From Streptomyces sp. WZ.A104 (GTDB taxonomy: Bacteria; Actinomycetota; Actinomycetes; Streptomycetales; Streptomycetaceae), in the NCBI RefSeq assembly GCF_002382885.1, contig NZ_NWVL01000002.1:1-64000 (forward strand): 64,000 nt of DNA. The letters are read 5' to 3'. The notes beneath the pieces were generated by a model that had not been told where the DNA came from, ran no database searches, and saw only the letters and a list, made by a program, of their open reading frames with translations. Below, piece after piece: positions 22,895 to 30,683 of the stretch; within the stretch, counting starts at the first letter, position 1; the number at the start of each line of letters is the position of its first letter. Made by a program: the position numbers and the translations under genes.

Positions 22895-24079
22895 TCAGTT
22901 CGTCAGGCCTGCGGCCAGCAGGTCCACGAAGCCGACGTCTTCCCTGGCCACCCCGAAGACCTCGGCCCGCTGGAGCGTGCGCTCGGCCCAGGCCCGGTGG
23001 GGCTTCACTTCGTTCATCTTGTTCGTATACGCGGAGCGCAGCACGCCGCCGCCGCCGCGCTCGGGCCGCAGGATGTCCTGGGCGTCCGTGAACTCCTCGT
23101 GGCTGACCACGGACAGCGCGTGCACGGGCGCCACGTGGGAGGGGTGGATGCAGGTCTTGCCGAGCAGGCCGTTGGCACGGTCGAGCTCGATCTCCCGCAG
23201 CAGGCCGTCCAGGTCGTGCTCGATGAGTGCCGTACGCAGCTCCTCGGCCCGGCCCTCCAGGAAGGGGCTGCGGCGCAGCTGGGGCTTGAACATGCGTTCC
23301 TGGCGCCGGAAGTACTCCCAGACAGGGCCGGTGATCGTGAAGCCGGTGCCGTCGGCGCGGCCCAGCACGTTGACCACGTCGGCGATCACGGAGCCGACGA
23401 TCTGGACGTCGTACGCCGTCATGTCGGGTGCTCGGCGTAGTCCGTAGGCCGAGCAGAAGTCCGTGACGCCGAGCCGCAGGGCGAGCACCCGGTCCCGGTA
23501 CTTGTCGACGCTGCGGGCGATGCCCTGGAGGATCTCGGCGCGGGTCTCCAGGTGGAGCAGCTCGGGCGATTCGAGGACCGGCATGGCGAAGAGCCGCTGT
23601 CCGCAGGCGCTTTCTGCCTCGGCGAGAGCCTCCAGGAACAGGGCTCCACGCTCTTCGGTGAATTTGGGAAGTACGAAACCGGACAACATCCGGACCGCGT
23701 CGCCGAGGCGCTCCACGAGGTCGGTGATCTGGGCCGGTTCGCGGACCCGGATGAAGAGCAGCGGCACGTCGGGGGCGGTGGGGCCCGGGGACTCGGACCG
23801 GGCGGCGAGGGCGGCGAACTGCCTGATCAGATTGGCCTCGGCGGCGACCACCTCGGCGTCGTCGATCGAGTCCTCCAGGCAGAGCACCATGGAGACGACG
23901 CCGCGCCCGGCCTGCTTCAGCACGTCGTCGGCCAGGGCCGGGCGGGTGGCCGGGGAGTAGAGCGTGGCCCCCAGTGCGACCGAGAGCAGCCGCGCCGGGG
24001 AGCGCGTGCTGAAGTCGCAGGGCTCCCGGAAGAACAGACCCTCCCGGGTCGCGGGCGCTATGTGCCCGAAGTGACGCAT
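22895..24079 (-). CDS. HpcH/HpaI aldolase / citrate-lyase-beta-like protein of the Ter-linked operon
   Basis: A 394-residue TIM-barrel protein related to CitE. ATLYSPATRPALADDVLK gives the start of the barrel, VVSMVLCLEDSIDDAEV the metal-binding acidic region, FVLPKFTEERG the strand with Lys, AMPVLESPELLHLETRAE the central Glu, and GKTCIHPSHVAPVHALSV the C-terminal His. CitE-like enzymes cleave or form C-C bonds in acyl-CoA-type substrates; in Ter operons it is predicted to supply or modify part of the nucleoside-like product. It is the first gene of the operon. GGGGGAA precedes ATG 24079. Confidence 0.85.
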   Translation of the reverse strand: MRHFGHIAPATREGLFFREPCDFSTRSPARLLSVALGATLYSPATRPALADDVLKQAGRGVVSMVLCLEDSIDDAEVVAAEANLIRQFAALAARSESPGPTAPDVPLLFIRVREPAQITDLVERLGDAVRMLSGFVLPKFTEERGALFLEALAEAESACGQRLFAMPVLESPELLHLETRAEILQGIARSVDKYRDRVLALRLGVTDFCSAYGLRRAPDMTAYDVQIVGSVIADVVNVLGRADGTGFTITGPVWEYFRRQERMFKPQLRRSPFLEGRAEELRTALIEHDLDGLLREIELDRANGLLGKTCIHPSHVAPVHALSVVSHEEFTDAQDILRPERGGGGVLRSAYTNKMNEVKPHRAWAERTLQRAEVFGVAREDVGFVDLLAAGLTN

Positions 24080-24100
24080 GAGTTTCCCCCGAACTGCCTG

Positions 24101-24150
24101 ACCGGCCGGACAACGTATGGCCGGTAATAGTACGTACGGACGGGTGTCAA
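24101..24150 (-). promoter_or_regulatory. Promoter and operator-like repeat of the aldolase-PRTase-HAD operon
   Basis: On the minus strand TTGACA occupies 24150-24145, followed after 15 bases by TATTAC as a possible -10 box. Between this and the aldolase start lies ACCGGCC (24101-24107), 11 bases, GGCCGGT (24119-24125), a perfect inverted repeat in the 5' leader. It could be an operator or a leader stem-loop. The divergent TerD-type gene starts about 150 bases to the right. Confidence 0.4.
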
Positions 24151-24299
24151 CAGTTCCGCAAGGACATGAATTTCCGGTTACCCGGCAGTCACCCGCCCTC
24201 CTCCCGCGGTACCGTCCCGCCCTGCCGGCGCGGTCTCCGGGCACAGACGTGCCGCCCCCGCGTTGTCCACACAAGCCCCCAGCAGGCAGGATGACGGTC

Positions 24300-25286
24300 A
24301 TGACGCACACGATGCTGAAGGGCTCGAACGTCCCCGTCGATGCCGCGGCCGTACGGGCCGTGCTGCGCTGGACCCCGGGCGCCGGGGTTCCCGACGTGGA
24401 CGCCTCCGCCCTGCTCCTCGGTGCGTCCGGCCGGGTGCGGTCCGACGAGGACTTCGTCTTCTACAACCAGCCCCGGCACCCCTCCGGCCTGGTCCGGCGG
24501 CTGCCGAAGCGCAGTGTGCCGGAAGGGCTGACGGACACGGTCGAGGCGGATCTCGGCGCGCTCGACGCCTCCGTGGACCAGGTGGTCATCGCTGCCTCCT
24601 CGGACGGCGCCGCCTTTGAGCAGGTTCCCGACCTGCGGATACTTCTCTTCGATGCCGCGTCCGCCGGGGGCGAGCCGCTGGCCGTGTTCGACGTGCGGCC
24701 GGAGACCGGCGAAGAGACCGCGATCATCTGCGGCGAGCTGTACCGGCGCGGTGAGGGGTGGAAGTTCCGTGCGGTCGGCCAGGGCTATCCCACCGGGCTG
24801 ATCGGACTGGCCACCGCCTTCGGGATCTCGGTCGACGATTCGGAGGCCGGCGGGGAGGACGAGAGCGCGGCCGCCGCGCAGGCGGGGGCCCAGCCCTCCG
24901 CCGTCCGGCCCGAGGCCCCGCAGTCGTCGGCCCCGCAGCCTCAGCCGCAGGTCTCGCAGCCCCCGTCTGGGGCGCAGTCCGCTCAGCCTGCCCCGGCGGC
25001 CGTGCCCCCGGCGCCGCCCGTGCCTCCGCGGCCCGCTCCGATGCCCGCGGCCGCCGGGGCCGGTGGTCCGGACTCCCAGGCCACGGTCCTGCATCAGCAG
25101 CCCTCCTACGGCTACCCGCCTGCCGCCGCACCTCCCGCGGCGGCCCACCAGCCTGCGTACGGCTACCCTCAGCCCGCCGCCGCGCCGCCCGCGTACGGCT
25201 ATCCCCAGCCCGCGGCGGCCGCCGCGCACGCACCCGACCCGCATTTCGTGCTGCCCCCCCAAGGTCCGCAGTTCATCCGGGCCTGA
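24300..25286 (+). CDS. TerD-like protein with a YGYP-repeat C-terminal tail
   Basis: A 328-residue protein. Residues ~1-180 are TerD-like: [25 protein letters not shown] (keeping the DxDAS calcium-binding motif), EDFVFYNQP, and [23 protein letters not shown] at the end. The second acidic site of canonical TerD (GxGDDE) is replaced by [11 protein letters not shown]. Then follows a ~150-residue Pro/Gln/Ala tail with [17 protein letters not shown] and PPAYGYPQP units, ending [17 protein letters not shown]. The tail looks like a disordered interaction region. ATG 24300 is chosen; ATG 24291 is also possible. Divergent from the aldolase operon. Confidence 0.8.
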   Translation: MTHTMLKGSNVPVDAAAVRAVLRWTPGAGVPDVDASALLLGASGRVRSDEDFVFYNQPRHPSGLVRRLPKRSVPEGLTDTVEADLGALDASVDQVVIAASSDGAAFEQVPDLRILLFDAASAGGEPLAVFDVRPETGEETAIICGELYRRGEGWKFRAVGQGYPTGLIGLATAFGISVDDSEAGGEDESAAAAQAGAQPSAVRPEAPQSSAPQPQPQVSQPPSGAQSAQPAPAAVPPAPPVPPRPAPMPAAAGAGGPDSQATVLHQQPSYGYPPAAAPPAAAHQPAYGYPQPAAAPPAYGYPQPAAAAAHAPDPHFVLPPQGPQFIRA

Positions 25287-25343
25287 CGATCCGGGCGCCC
25301 GGGCCGCGAAGCCCGCGTCCGGCGGCTCAGGTGCGGGAGCGGC

Positions 25344-26078
25344 TCAGGTACGGGACTTGTAGCCGCGGCCCCACTGCATGCCGTAGCCGTACAGCCGGTC
25401 CAGCTCCGACTGGAATCCGTAGACGAACTTCACCTCGCGGCGCACGATCAGCTCGCCCTTGGTGTTGTCGACGGTGAACACCGCGCAGGACCGGGCCTGC
25501 GGTGCGCGCTCGTCCAGGTCGATCTCGATGCGCGGCCCGTGCCCCGGGTACAGCGTGATCTTCGCGTGGGTACGGTCGAAGGCGGGCGTCTGGTCGTAGA
25601 TGTAGACGAAGAACAGCAGCCGCTTGATCTGTTCGCGCTGATCGAGGTTGACGTAGACCGTCTCCCCCGAAGGCGCGCCGAACCGGTCGTCGCCGCTGAG
25701 CCGGATGTACGGCGGGGCGTTGAGGTCGCCGACCAGGCCGCCCAGCGGCTGCACGACCCCCTTGGTACCGTCCGTCAGCTCGTACATGCAGCCGAGGTCC
25801 AGGTCGACGTCGACGACGCCCTGGGTGTGCGCCTGGACCACCTCGGGCTGGAAGAGCTTGAGAGGGCGGCGCAGCCGGCCGCTCTGTCGGGAGCGGCCCT
25901 CGATGTCCGAGGTCCGCATCCGCCAGGACAGGTTGACCCGGAGATTGCCCGACAGGGCGCCCTGTTCGGTGAGCGAGATCGTCGCGTTCCGCTTGGTCAG
26001 CTCGATGGCGCTCGACGTGGCATTGCCCGAGTCGAACTGTGCCGCGCGCAGCGGTCGCAAGCCGTCGAAGAATCCCAT
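25344..26078 (-). CDS. TerA-like tellurium resistance family protein
   Basis: A 244-residue protein matching the TerA-type (COG4110-like) pattern: FDSGNATSSAIELTKRNATI near the N-terminus, then DVDLDLGCMYELTDGTKGVV, PPYIRLSGDDRFGAPSGET, LLFFVYIYDQTPAF, and a C-terminal GFQSELDRLYGYGMQWGRGYKSR. The beta-sandwich fold is shared with TerD, and it is thought to bind Ca2+ and membrane-associated Ter complexes. ATG 26078 follows GGTGGGGG. It converges on the YGYP-tailed TerD gene (57-base gap). The 182 bases upstream hold only short CGCGCCTG(T/C)-type repeats. Confidence 0.8.
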   Translation of the reverse strand: MGFFDGLRPLRAAQFDSGNATSSAIELTKRNATISLTEQGALSGNLRVNLSWRMRTSDIEGRSRQSGRLRRPLKLFQPEVVQAHTQGVVDVDLDLGCMYELTDGTKGVVQPLGGLVGDLNAPPYIRLSGDDRFGAPSGETVYVNLDQREQIKRLLFFVYIYDQTPAFDRTHAKITLYPGHGPRIEIDLDERAPQARSCAVFTVDNTKGELIVRREVKFVYGFQSELDRLYGYGMQWGRGYKSRT

Positions 26079-26260
26079 TCCAACCCCCACCTGTTGGCGC
26101 GCCTGTCGGCGTGCTCGTTCTCGCGCCTGCTCTCGCGCCCGCACGCATGACAGCACCCGGACATCGCTGCGGGGCGGCCGCCCGGGCCGGGTCCGGGAGA
26201 TCCCGGAGAGCCGTCGCCGTGTGGCCGCCCCGCAGAGAGCGTTCCTCAATCCCTACCGGG

Positions 26261-27424
26261 TCACACCCCGGAGGTGACTTCGGCCTTGGCACCGGAGCTG
26301 GGGCCGTCGCTCCCACCACCCCCGTCGGCAGCCGCGAGCGCCCTGTTGCGGCGCAGGGAGGACCAGAAGGACAGCCCGATCAGGACGACGCCGACCAGAC
26401 CGGTGATGATCTCGCTGATCTCGTACTGGATGGTGATCAGCAGGATGACCGACAGGGCACCGATCGCGTAGTGCGCGCCGTGCTCCAGGTAGACGTAGTC
26501 GTCCAGTGTGCCCTCGCGCACCAGGTAGACGGTGAGCGAACGGACGTACATGGCGCCGATGCCGAGGCCGAGGGCCATGAGCACGATCTCGTTGGTGATC
26601 GCGAAGGCGCCGATGACGCCGTCGAAGGAGAACGAGGCGTCCAGGACTTCCAGGTAGAGGAAGAGGAAGAACGCGGCCTTTCCGGCGAGGGCGACCCCGG
26701 TGACGGGCTTGCCCTTCCTCTTGGCCTCTTCCTCGGCCTCGTGCTCACGCTCCTCCTCCTCTTCGAGCTTGTTCTCGAAGAATCCGGAGAGCCCGCCGAC
26801 GACGAGGTAGGTGATCAGACCGGCGATGCCGGAGAGCATGACGGTCGACGCCTTGTCCACGTGCCCGCCACCGTGCTGGTGGGCGTTGGTCGCGAAGGTC
26901 ATGGCGGTGATCAGCAGGATGATCAGCGCGACGCAGACCGACAGCATGTCGACCTTGCCGAGCTTGGCGAGCGGACGCTCGATCCAGCGCAGCCAGTGGA
27001 TGTCCCGGTCCTCGTCGAAGATGAAGTCGAGGAAGATCATCAGCAGGAACATGCCACCGAAGGCGGCGATCGACGGATGGGCGTCCGTGACCAGTTCCTT
27101 GTATCTGTCCGGGTCGTTGAAGGACAGGTCGATGGCCTCGATCGGACCGAGCTGGGCACTCACGGCCACGATCACGACGGGGAACACCAGCCGCATACCG
27201 AAGACGGCGATGAGAATGCCGATGGTGAGGAAGATCTTCTGCCAGAAGGCATTCATCTTCTTCAGGATTCCGGCGTTGATCACCGCGTTGTCGAAGGACA
27301 GCGAGATCTCCAGGATCGACAGGATCGCGACGATACCGAAGGCCTGCCACCCCCCGTAGAAAAACGCCGCAACCAGGCCGAGCGCGGTGACCGCGAACGA
27401 CCAGCCGAAGGTTTTCAGAACCAC
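26261..27424 (-). CDS. DUF475 (TerC-superfamily) integral membrane protein
   Basis: A 387-residue protein with about nine membrane helices. ILEISLSFDNAVINAG in helix 2 and LYLEVLDASFSFDGVIGAFA in a later helix are the paired acidic E..S.DN/D motifs of the TerC fold, suggested to bind metal ions. A charged cytoplasmic loop (KLEEEEEREHEAEEEAKRKG) sits between the halves. TerC proteins scaffold TerD-type Ca2+ proteins at the membrane and have been linked to Mn2+ export. The start is GTG 27424. Two terD genes precede it on the same strand, with a 70-base gap. Confidence 0.9.
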   Translation of the reverse strand: MVLKTFGWSFAVTALGLVAAFFYGGWQAFGIVAILSILEISLSFDNAVINAGILKKMNAFWQKIFLTIGILIAVFGMRLVFPVVIVAVSAQLGPIEAIDLSFNDPDRYKELVTDAHPSIAAFGGMFLLMIFLDFIFDEDRDIHWLRWIERPLAKLGKVDMLSVCVALIILLITAMTFATNAHQHGGGHVDKASTVMLSGIAGLITYLVVGGLSGFFENKLEEEEEREHEAEEEAKRKGKPVTGVALAGKAAFFLFLYLEVLDASFSFDGVIGAFAITNEIVLMALGLGIGAMYVRSLTVYLVREGTLDDYVYLEHGAHYAIGALSVILLITIQYEISEIITGLVGVVLIGLSFWSSLRRNRALAAADGGGGSDGPSSGAKAEVTSGV

Positions 27425-27494
27425 TGCCTACCCCATCGTGTTGTGTAAGGGTCTCCCCTGGTGTCTTTCGGGGGCTCCCCCGCGCCGTGCGCGG

Positions 27495-28070
27495 CTATGA
27501 AACGTTGACGCCGAAGTCTAGAGCGATGCCGCGGAGCCCTGACGCGTACCCCTGACCGACCGCACGGAATTTCCACTCGCCGTTGTACCGGTAGAGCTCG
27601 CCGAAGATCATCGCGGTCTCCGTGGAGGCGTCCTCGCTCAGGTCGTAGCGGGCCAGCTCCTGGCCGTCGGCCTGGTTGACCACCCGGATGAAGGCGTTGC
27701 TGACCTGGCCGAACGCCTGCCCCCGGTTCTCCGCCTCGTGGATCGAGACCGGGAAGACGATCTTGTCGCAGTGGGCGGGCACCTGGTCGAGGCGGACGAT
27801 GACGGACTCGTCGTCGCCGTCGCCCTCACCTGTGAGGTTGTCGCCGGTGTGCTCGACGGAGCCGTCGGGGCTCGTGAGGTTGTTGTAGAAGACGAACCAC
27901 TCGTCACCGAGCACCCGGCCCGACTGGCACAGCAGTGCGCTCGCGTCGAGGTCGAAGTCCGCTCCGGTGGTGGAGCGTGCGTCCCAGCCGAGCCCGACCA
28001 GCACCTGTGTGAGGTTGGGTGCGACCTTGGAGAGGGAGACATTGCCTCCCTTGGCGAGCGTGACGCCCAT
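27495..28070 (-). CDS. terD: TerD family calcium-binding stress protein (copy 1)
   Basis: A 191-residue canonical Ter[37 protein letters not shown] (first Ca2+ loop, DxDxS), [18 protein letters not shown] (second acidic loop), and [26 protein letters not shown]. TerD proteins bind Ca2+ and are required for tellurite resistance and normal development in Streptomyces. About 75% identical by eye to the neighbouring copy at 28311-28886, so the two arose by tandem duplication. It lies just before the DUF475 gene and could be co-transcribed with it. Confidence 0.92.
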   Translation of the reverse strand: MGVTLAKGGNVSLSKVAPNLTQVLVGLGWDARSTTGADFDLDASALLCQSGRVLGDEWFVFYNNLTSPDGSVEHTGDNLTGEGDGDDESVIVRLDQVPAHCDKIVFPVSIHEAENRGQAFGQVSNAFIRVVNQADGQELARYDLSEDASTETAMIFGELYRYNGEWKFRAVGQGYASGLRGIALDFGVNVS

Positions 28071-28142
28071 GTGTGTCCTCCCCTAGTCGTGTGAACGCTG
28101 CCAGGGGGCTCCCCGGACACGGTCCGCCGGACACCCCCCGAG

Positions 28143-28180
28143 CGCGTCCGGCGCCGCATATGCATGCGGCGCCGGACGCG
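28143..28180. terminator. Strong hairpin between the two terD genes
   Basis: A perfect 17-bp stem (28143-28159 with 28164-28180) encloses the 4-base loop ATGC; the arms begin CGCGTCCGG and end CCGGACGCG. It lies downstream of terD copy 2 and upstream of copy 1, so each probably has its own transcript. Confidence 0.8.
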
Positions 28181-28210
28181 GTGGTGCGGGAGCGCTGTGA
28201 GCGCTCCGTA

Positions 28211-28316
28211 CTTCTGCTGCTGCGAGCGTCAGAGCTTCTGCTGCTGCTCAGAGCCTCAGAGCTTCTGCTGCTTCTGCGAGCCCCAGAGCTCCTGCTGCTG
28301 CTTCAGAGCCTCAGAC
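28211..28316. repeat. Degenerate ~27-bp tandem repeats at the 3' end of terD copy 2
   Basis: Four units of about 24-27 bases built on CTTCTGCTGCTGC...CAGAG run from 28211 up to and into the last codons of terD copy 2. Further unrelated sequence then reaches the hairpin at 28143-28180. No reading frame here looks like a gene. Confidence 0.8.
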
Positions 28317-28886
28317 GTTGACGCCGAAGTCCTGCGCGATGCCGCGCAGACCCGAGGCGTAGCCCTGGCCGATGGCGCGGAACTTCCACTCGGCGCCGTT
28401 GCGGTAGAGCTCGCCGAAGACCATCGCGGTCTCCGTCGAGGCGTCCTCGCTCAGGTCGTAGCGGGCCAGCTCGGTGTTGTCGGCCTGGTTGACCACGCGG
28501 ATGTACGCGTTGCGGACCTGACCGAAGCTCTGCTGGCGGGTCTCGGCCTCGTAGATCGAGACCGGGAAGACGATCTTGTCGACGTCGGCGGGGACACCGG
28601 CGAGGTTCACCTTGATGACCTCGTCGTCGCCCTCGCCCTCACCGGTGAGGTTGTCACCGGTGTGCTCGACGGAGCCGTCGGGGCTCTTCAGGTTGTTGAA
28701 GAAGACGAAATTGCCGTCCGCCGCGACCTTGCCCTCGGCGTTCGCCAGCAGCGCGCTGGCGTCGAGGTCGAAGTCTCCGCCGGTGGTGGTGCGGGCGTCC
28801 CAGCCCAGACCGACGATGACCGCGGTCAGGTTGGGCGCGGCCTTGGTCAGCGAGACGTTGCCGCCCTTGCTGAGGCTGACTCCCAC
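28311..28886 (-). CDS. terD: TerD family calcium-binding stress protein (copy 2)
   Basis: A 191-residue canonical Ter[54 protein letters not shown], and [23 protein letters not shown]. Both acidic Ca2+-binding loops are intact. The length equals copy 1 and the protein family norm. The start at 28886 follows GGAGGACT-type sequence. It is the most upstream of the leftward ter genes; the 137 bases to the peroxiredoxin gene should hold the promoter. Confidence 0.92.
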   Translation of the reverse strand: MGVSLSKGGNVSLTKAAPNLTAVIVGLGWDARTTTGGDFDLDASALLANAEGKVAADGNFVFFNNLKSPDGSVEHTGDNLTGEGEGDDEVIKVNLAGVPADVDKIVFPVSIYEAETRQQSFGQVRNAYIRVVNQADNTELARYDLSEDASTETAMVFGELYRNGAEWKFRAIGQGYASGLRGIAQDFGVNV

Positions 28887-29023
28887 GAGTCCTCCAGTAG
28901 TTTTCTCAGGGGCCGGCAGACACCAGCGTCCCCGTCGTTCGTTGGCATCGGATCAACGATTGGATCCTAGTGACCGGTTCCCGGCCGAAACAGCTTATGG
29001 CCGGGCGCCGCCAGGAGATCGTC

Positions 29024-29482
29024 TCAGAGCGCTTCGAGCGCCTTGATGTAGTCCTTCAGGTCGCGTGCGTCCGGGAGGCCGTTGACGACGCTCCAGCGGA
29101 CGACGCCCGCCTTGTCGATGACGAAGGTGCCGCGCACCGCGCAGCCCTTGCCCTCGTCGAAGACACCGTAGGCCCGCGAGGCCTCGCCGTGCGGCCAGAA
29201 GTCGGACAGCAGCGGGTACTCCAGGCCCTCCTGCTCGGCGAAGACGCGCAGGGTGTGGATGGAGTCGTTGGAGACGGCGAGCAGCTGGGTGTCGTCGTTC
29301 TCGAAGCGCGGCAGCTCGTCGCGGAGCTCGCACAGCTCGCCCGTGCAGACGCCGGTGAAGGCGAACGGGTAGAACACCAGCACCACGTTCTTCTCACCGC
29401 GGAACTCCGAGAGCCGCACGGTCCGGCCGTGGTTGTCCTTGAGTTCAAAGTCCGGGGCCTCGGTGCCGACCTCGATCGCCAT
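29024..29482 (-). CDS. AhpE-like peroxiredoxin
   Basis: A 152-residue thioredoxin-fold peroxidase: MAIEVGTEAPDFELKDNHG, then VFYPFAFTGVCTGELCELRD with the peroxidatic Cys at 46 in the PxxxTxxC context and a second Cys at 51. Conserved Arg lies in WPHGEASRAYGVFDEG. The length and C46 fit the AhpE (one-Cys) group, which reduces hydroperoxides using mycothiol-linked or thioredoxin partners in actinobacteria. GAAGGG lies 12 bases before ATG 29482. Between two stress-related loci, it supports an oxidative-stress context. Confidence 0.9.
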   Translation of the reverse strand: MAIEVGTEAPDFELKDNHGRTVRLSEFRGEKNVVLVFYPFAFTGVCTGELCELRDELPRFENDDTQLLAVSNDSIHTLRVFAEQEGLEYPLLSDFWPHGEASRAYGVFDEGKGCAVRGTFVIDKAGVVRWSVVNGLPDARDLKDYIKALEAL

Positions 29483-29681
29483 GGAAACACGCATCCCTTC
29501 GCCGCTTCTCCGCGTCCCGGGCGGGGGCCGTCCGGGTGACACCCACCCTACGCAGAGCCGCGGGCCGGTCTCCAAGCACCCGTGGCCTCCGCCCGCCGAC
29601 CCCGGCCGCGGGCAATCCGAAGGCCCGGGGCCGCCGAAGACCCGGGACATACGAAGGCTTCCACGGCCACAGGCGTACGAA

Positions 29682-29719
29682 GGCCCCCACGAGCACAGTG
29701 TTGTGCGCCCGTGGGGGCC
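29682..29719. terminator. Terminator of the DUF3052 gene
   Basis: GGCCCCCACG (29682-29691) pairs with CGTGGGGGCC (29710-29719). The 18-base loop can itself form GCACA...TTGTGC. Upstream 29640-29690 carries loose direct repeats of TACGAAGGC. Confidence 0.75.
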
Positions 29720-29741
29720 CCGGGGTGGTGCAGAGAGTGGT

Positions 29742-30179
29742 TCAGCGCTTGGCCTTGGCCCCCTTGGGGGTGACCAGACGGCTGCCCGTCCAGTCCTTGC
29801 CCGCGCTGATGCTCTTGGTCTGGGCGAGACCGGCTGTCTGGGCAGCCTCATTGATGTCGCTCGGTTCGACGTATCCGTCACGGCCGGTCTTCGGCGTCAT
29901 CAGCCAGACCGTACCGCCGTCCTCGATCAGACCAATGGCATCCACCAGCGCGTCCGTAAGGTCGCCGTCCTCGTCACGGAACCAGAGCAGGACGACGTCT
30001 GCGACGTCGTCGTACTCCTCGTCGACGAGTTCCTGGCCGGTAGTGGCCTCAATGCCCTCACGGAGCTCCAGCTCGACGTCGTCGTCGTAGCCGATCTCCT
30101 GGACCACCTGTCCGGGCTCGAACCCCAGGCGTGCTGCCGGGTTGGTCCGCTCCTCCGCGTGGTCCGCGGTCGCGCTCAC
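29742..30179 (-). CDS. DUF3052 family protein
   Basis: A 145-residue acidic protein: LGFEPGQVVQEIGYDDDVE, ELVDEEYDDVADVVLLWFRDED, LVDAIGLIEDGGTVWLMTPK, and TAGLAQTKSISAGKDWTGSRL. This is the conserved DUF3052 architecture found across actinobacteria beside the homodimeric aceE gene. The function is unknown; the fold resembles the SAM-methyltransferase-like/ribose-phosphate fold only weakly. AGGAGG sits six bases before GTG 30179. Confidence 0.9.
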   Translation of the reverse strand: MSATADHAEERTNPAARLGFEPGQVVQEIGYDDDVELELREGIEATTGQELVDEEYDDVADVVLLWFRDEDGDLTDALVDAIGLIEDGGTVWLMTPKTGRDGYVEPSDINEAAQTAGLAQTKSISAGKDWTGSRLVTPKGAKAKR

Positions 30180-30683
30180 GGGTTGCCTCCTGATCATGTC
30201 TTCGGAAAATGCTGCCCACGCGCGTGCGCGGGGCGTAGGCCGTAGTCCACACGGGCCCGGCGAATCGCGCAAGTACCCAGCGTGCGAGACCGCCGAAACG
30301 GTGACGTTCCCTGCCACGTCACCGCAAGCTCCGGCATGTCTCTCCGGCGGCTCCCCCGGGTCGCCCCTGGGTCGCTCCATCCGTTTACGTCCTTCCTCAG
30401 CTTATGCCGTTTCGATCCGCCAATCGGAGTCGAACAGCCTTTGGGAACGCTTGGACGCCTTGGGCGTAAGGTTGCGGTTTGCCCGTACCCAGCCGCGTAC
30501 TGCCCATACTCGTGCCCCGCGGACGAGTTTTCGCAACCCTCGGGGTTACCCAACGGTAGAGATGACGTTTGGACCCTCGCGGTAGCACGATGGAGACGGC
30601 GCGCACAGAGTTGACAGAGCTGTCCGGGGTTACATTCCCCGTAACAGGCCCCGTAGAGCACCACCGAACAGCGAAGGAACAGT
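30180..30683. promoter_or_regulatory. Long intergenic region between DUF3052 and aceE
   Basis: This 504-base gap has no gene. It holds CGGTGACGT (30299-30307) and ACGTCACCG (30316-30324), a perfect 9-bp inverted repeat with an 8-base spacer on the DUF3052 side. It also holds TTGACA (30611-30616) followed by TACATT (30631-30636, short 14-base spacer), with GTTAC/GTAAC arms (30629-30633 and 30641-30645) just before aceE. These are candidate operators and an aceE promoter. The unusual length suggests an untranslated leader for aceE. Confidence 0.4.

Noticed and set aside
30180-30683. Riboswitch before aceE
   Set aside because: The gap is long and has inverted repeats, but I recognise no conserved riboswitch motif such as the TPP THI box.
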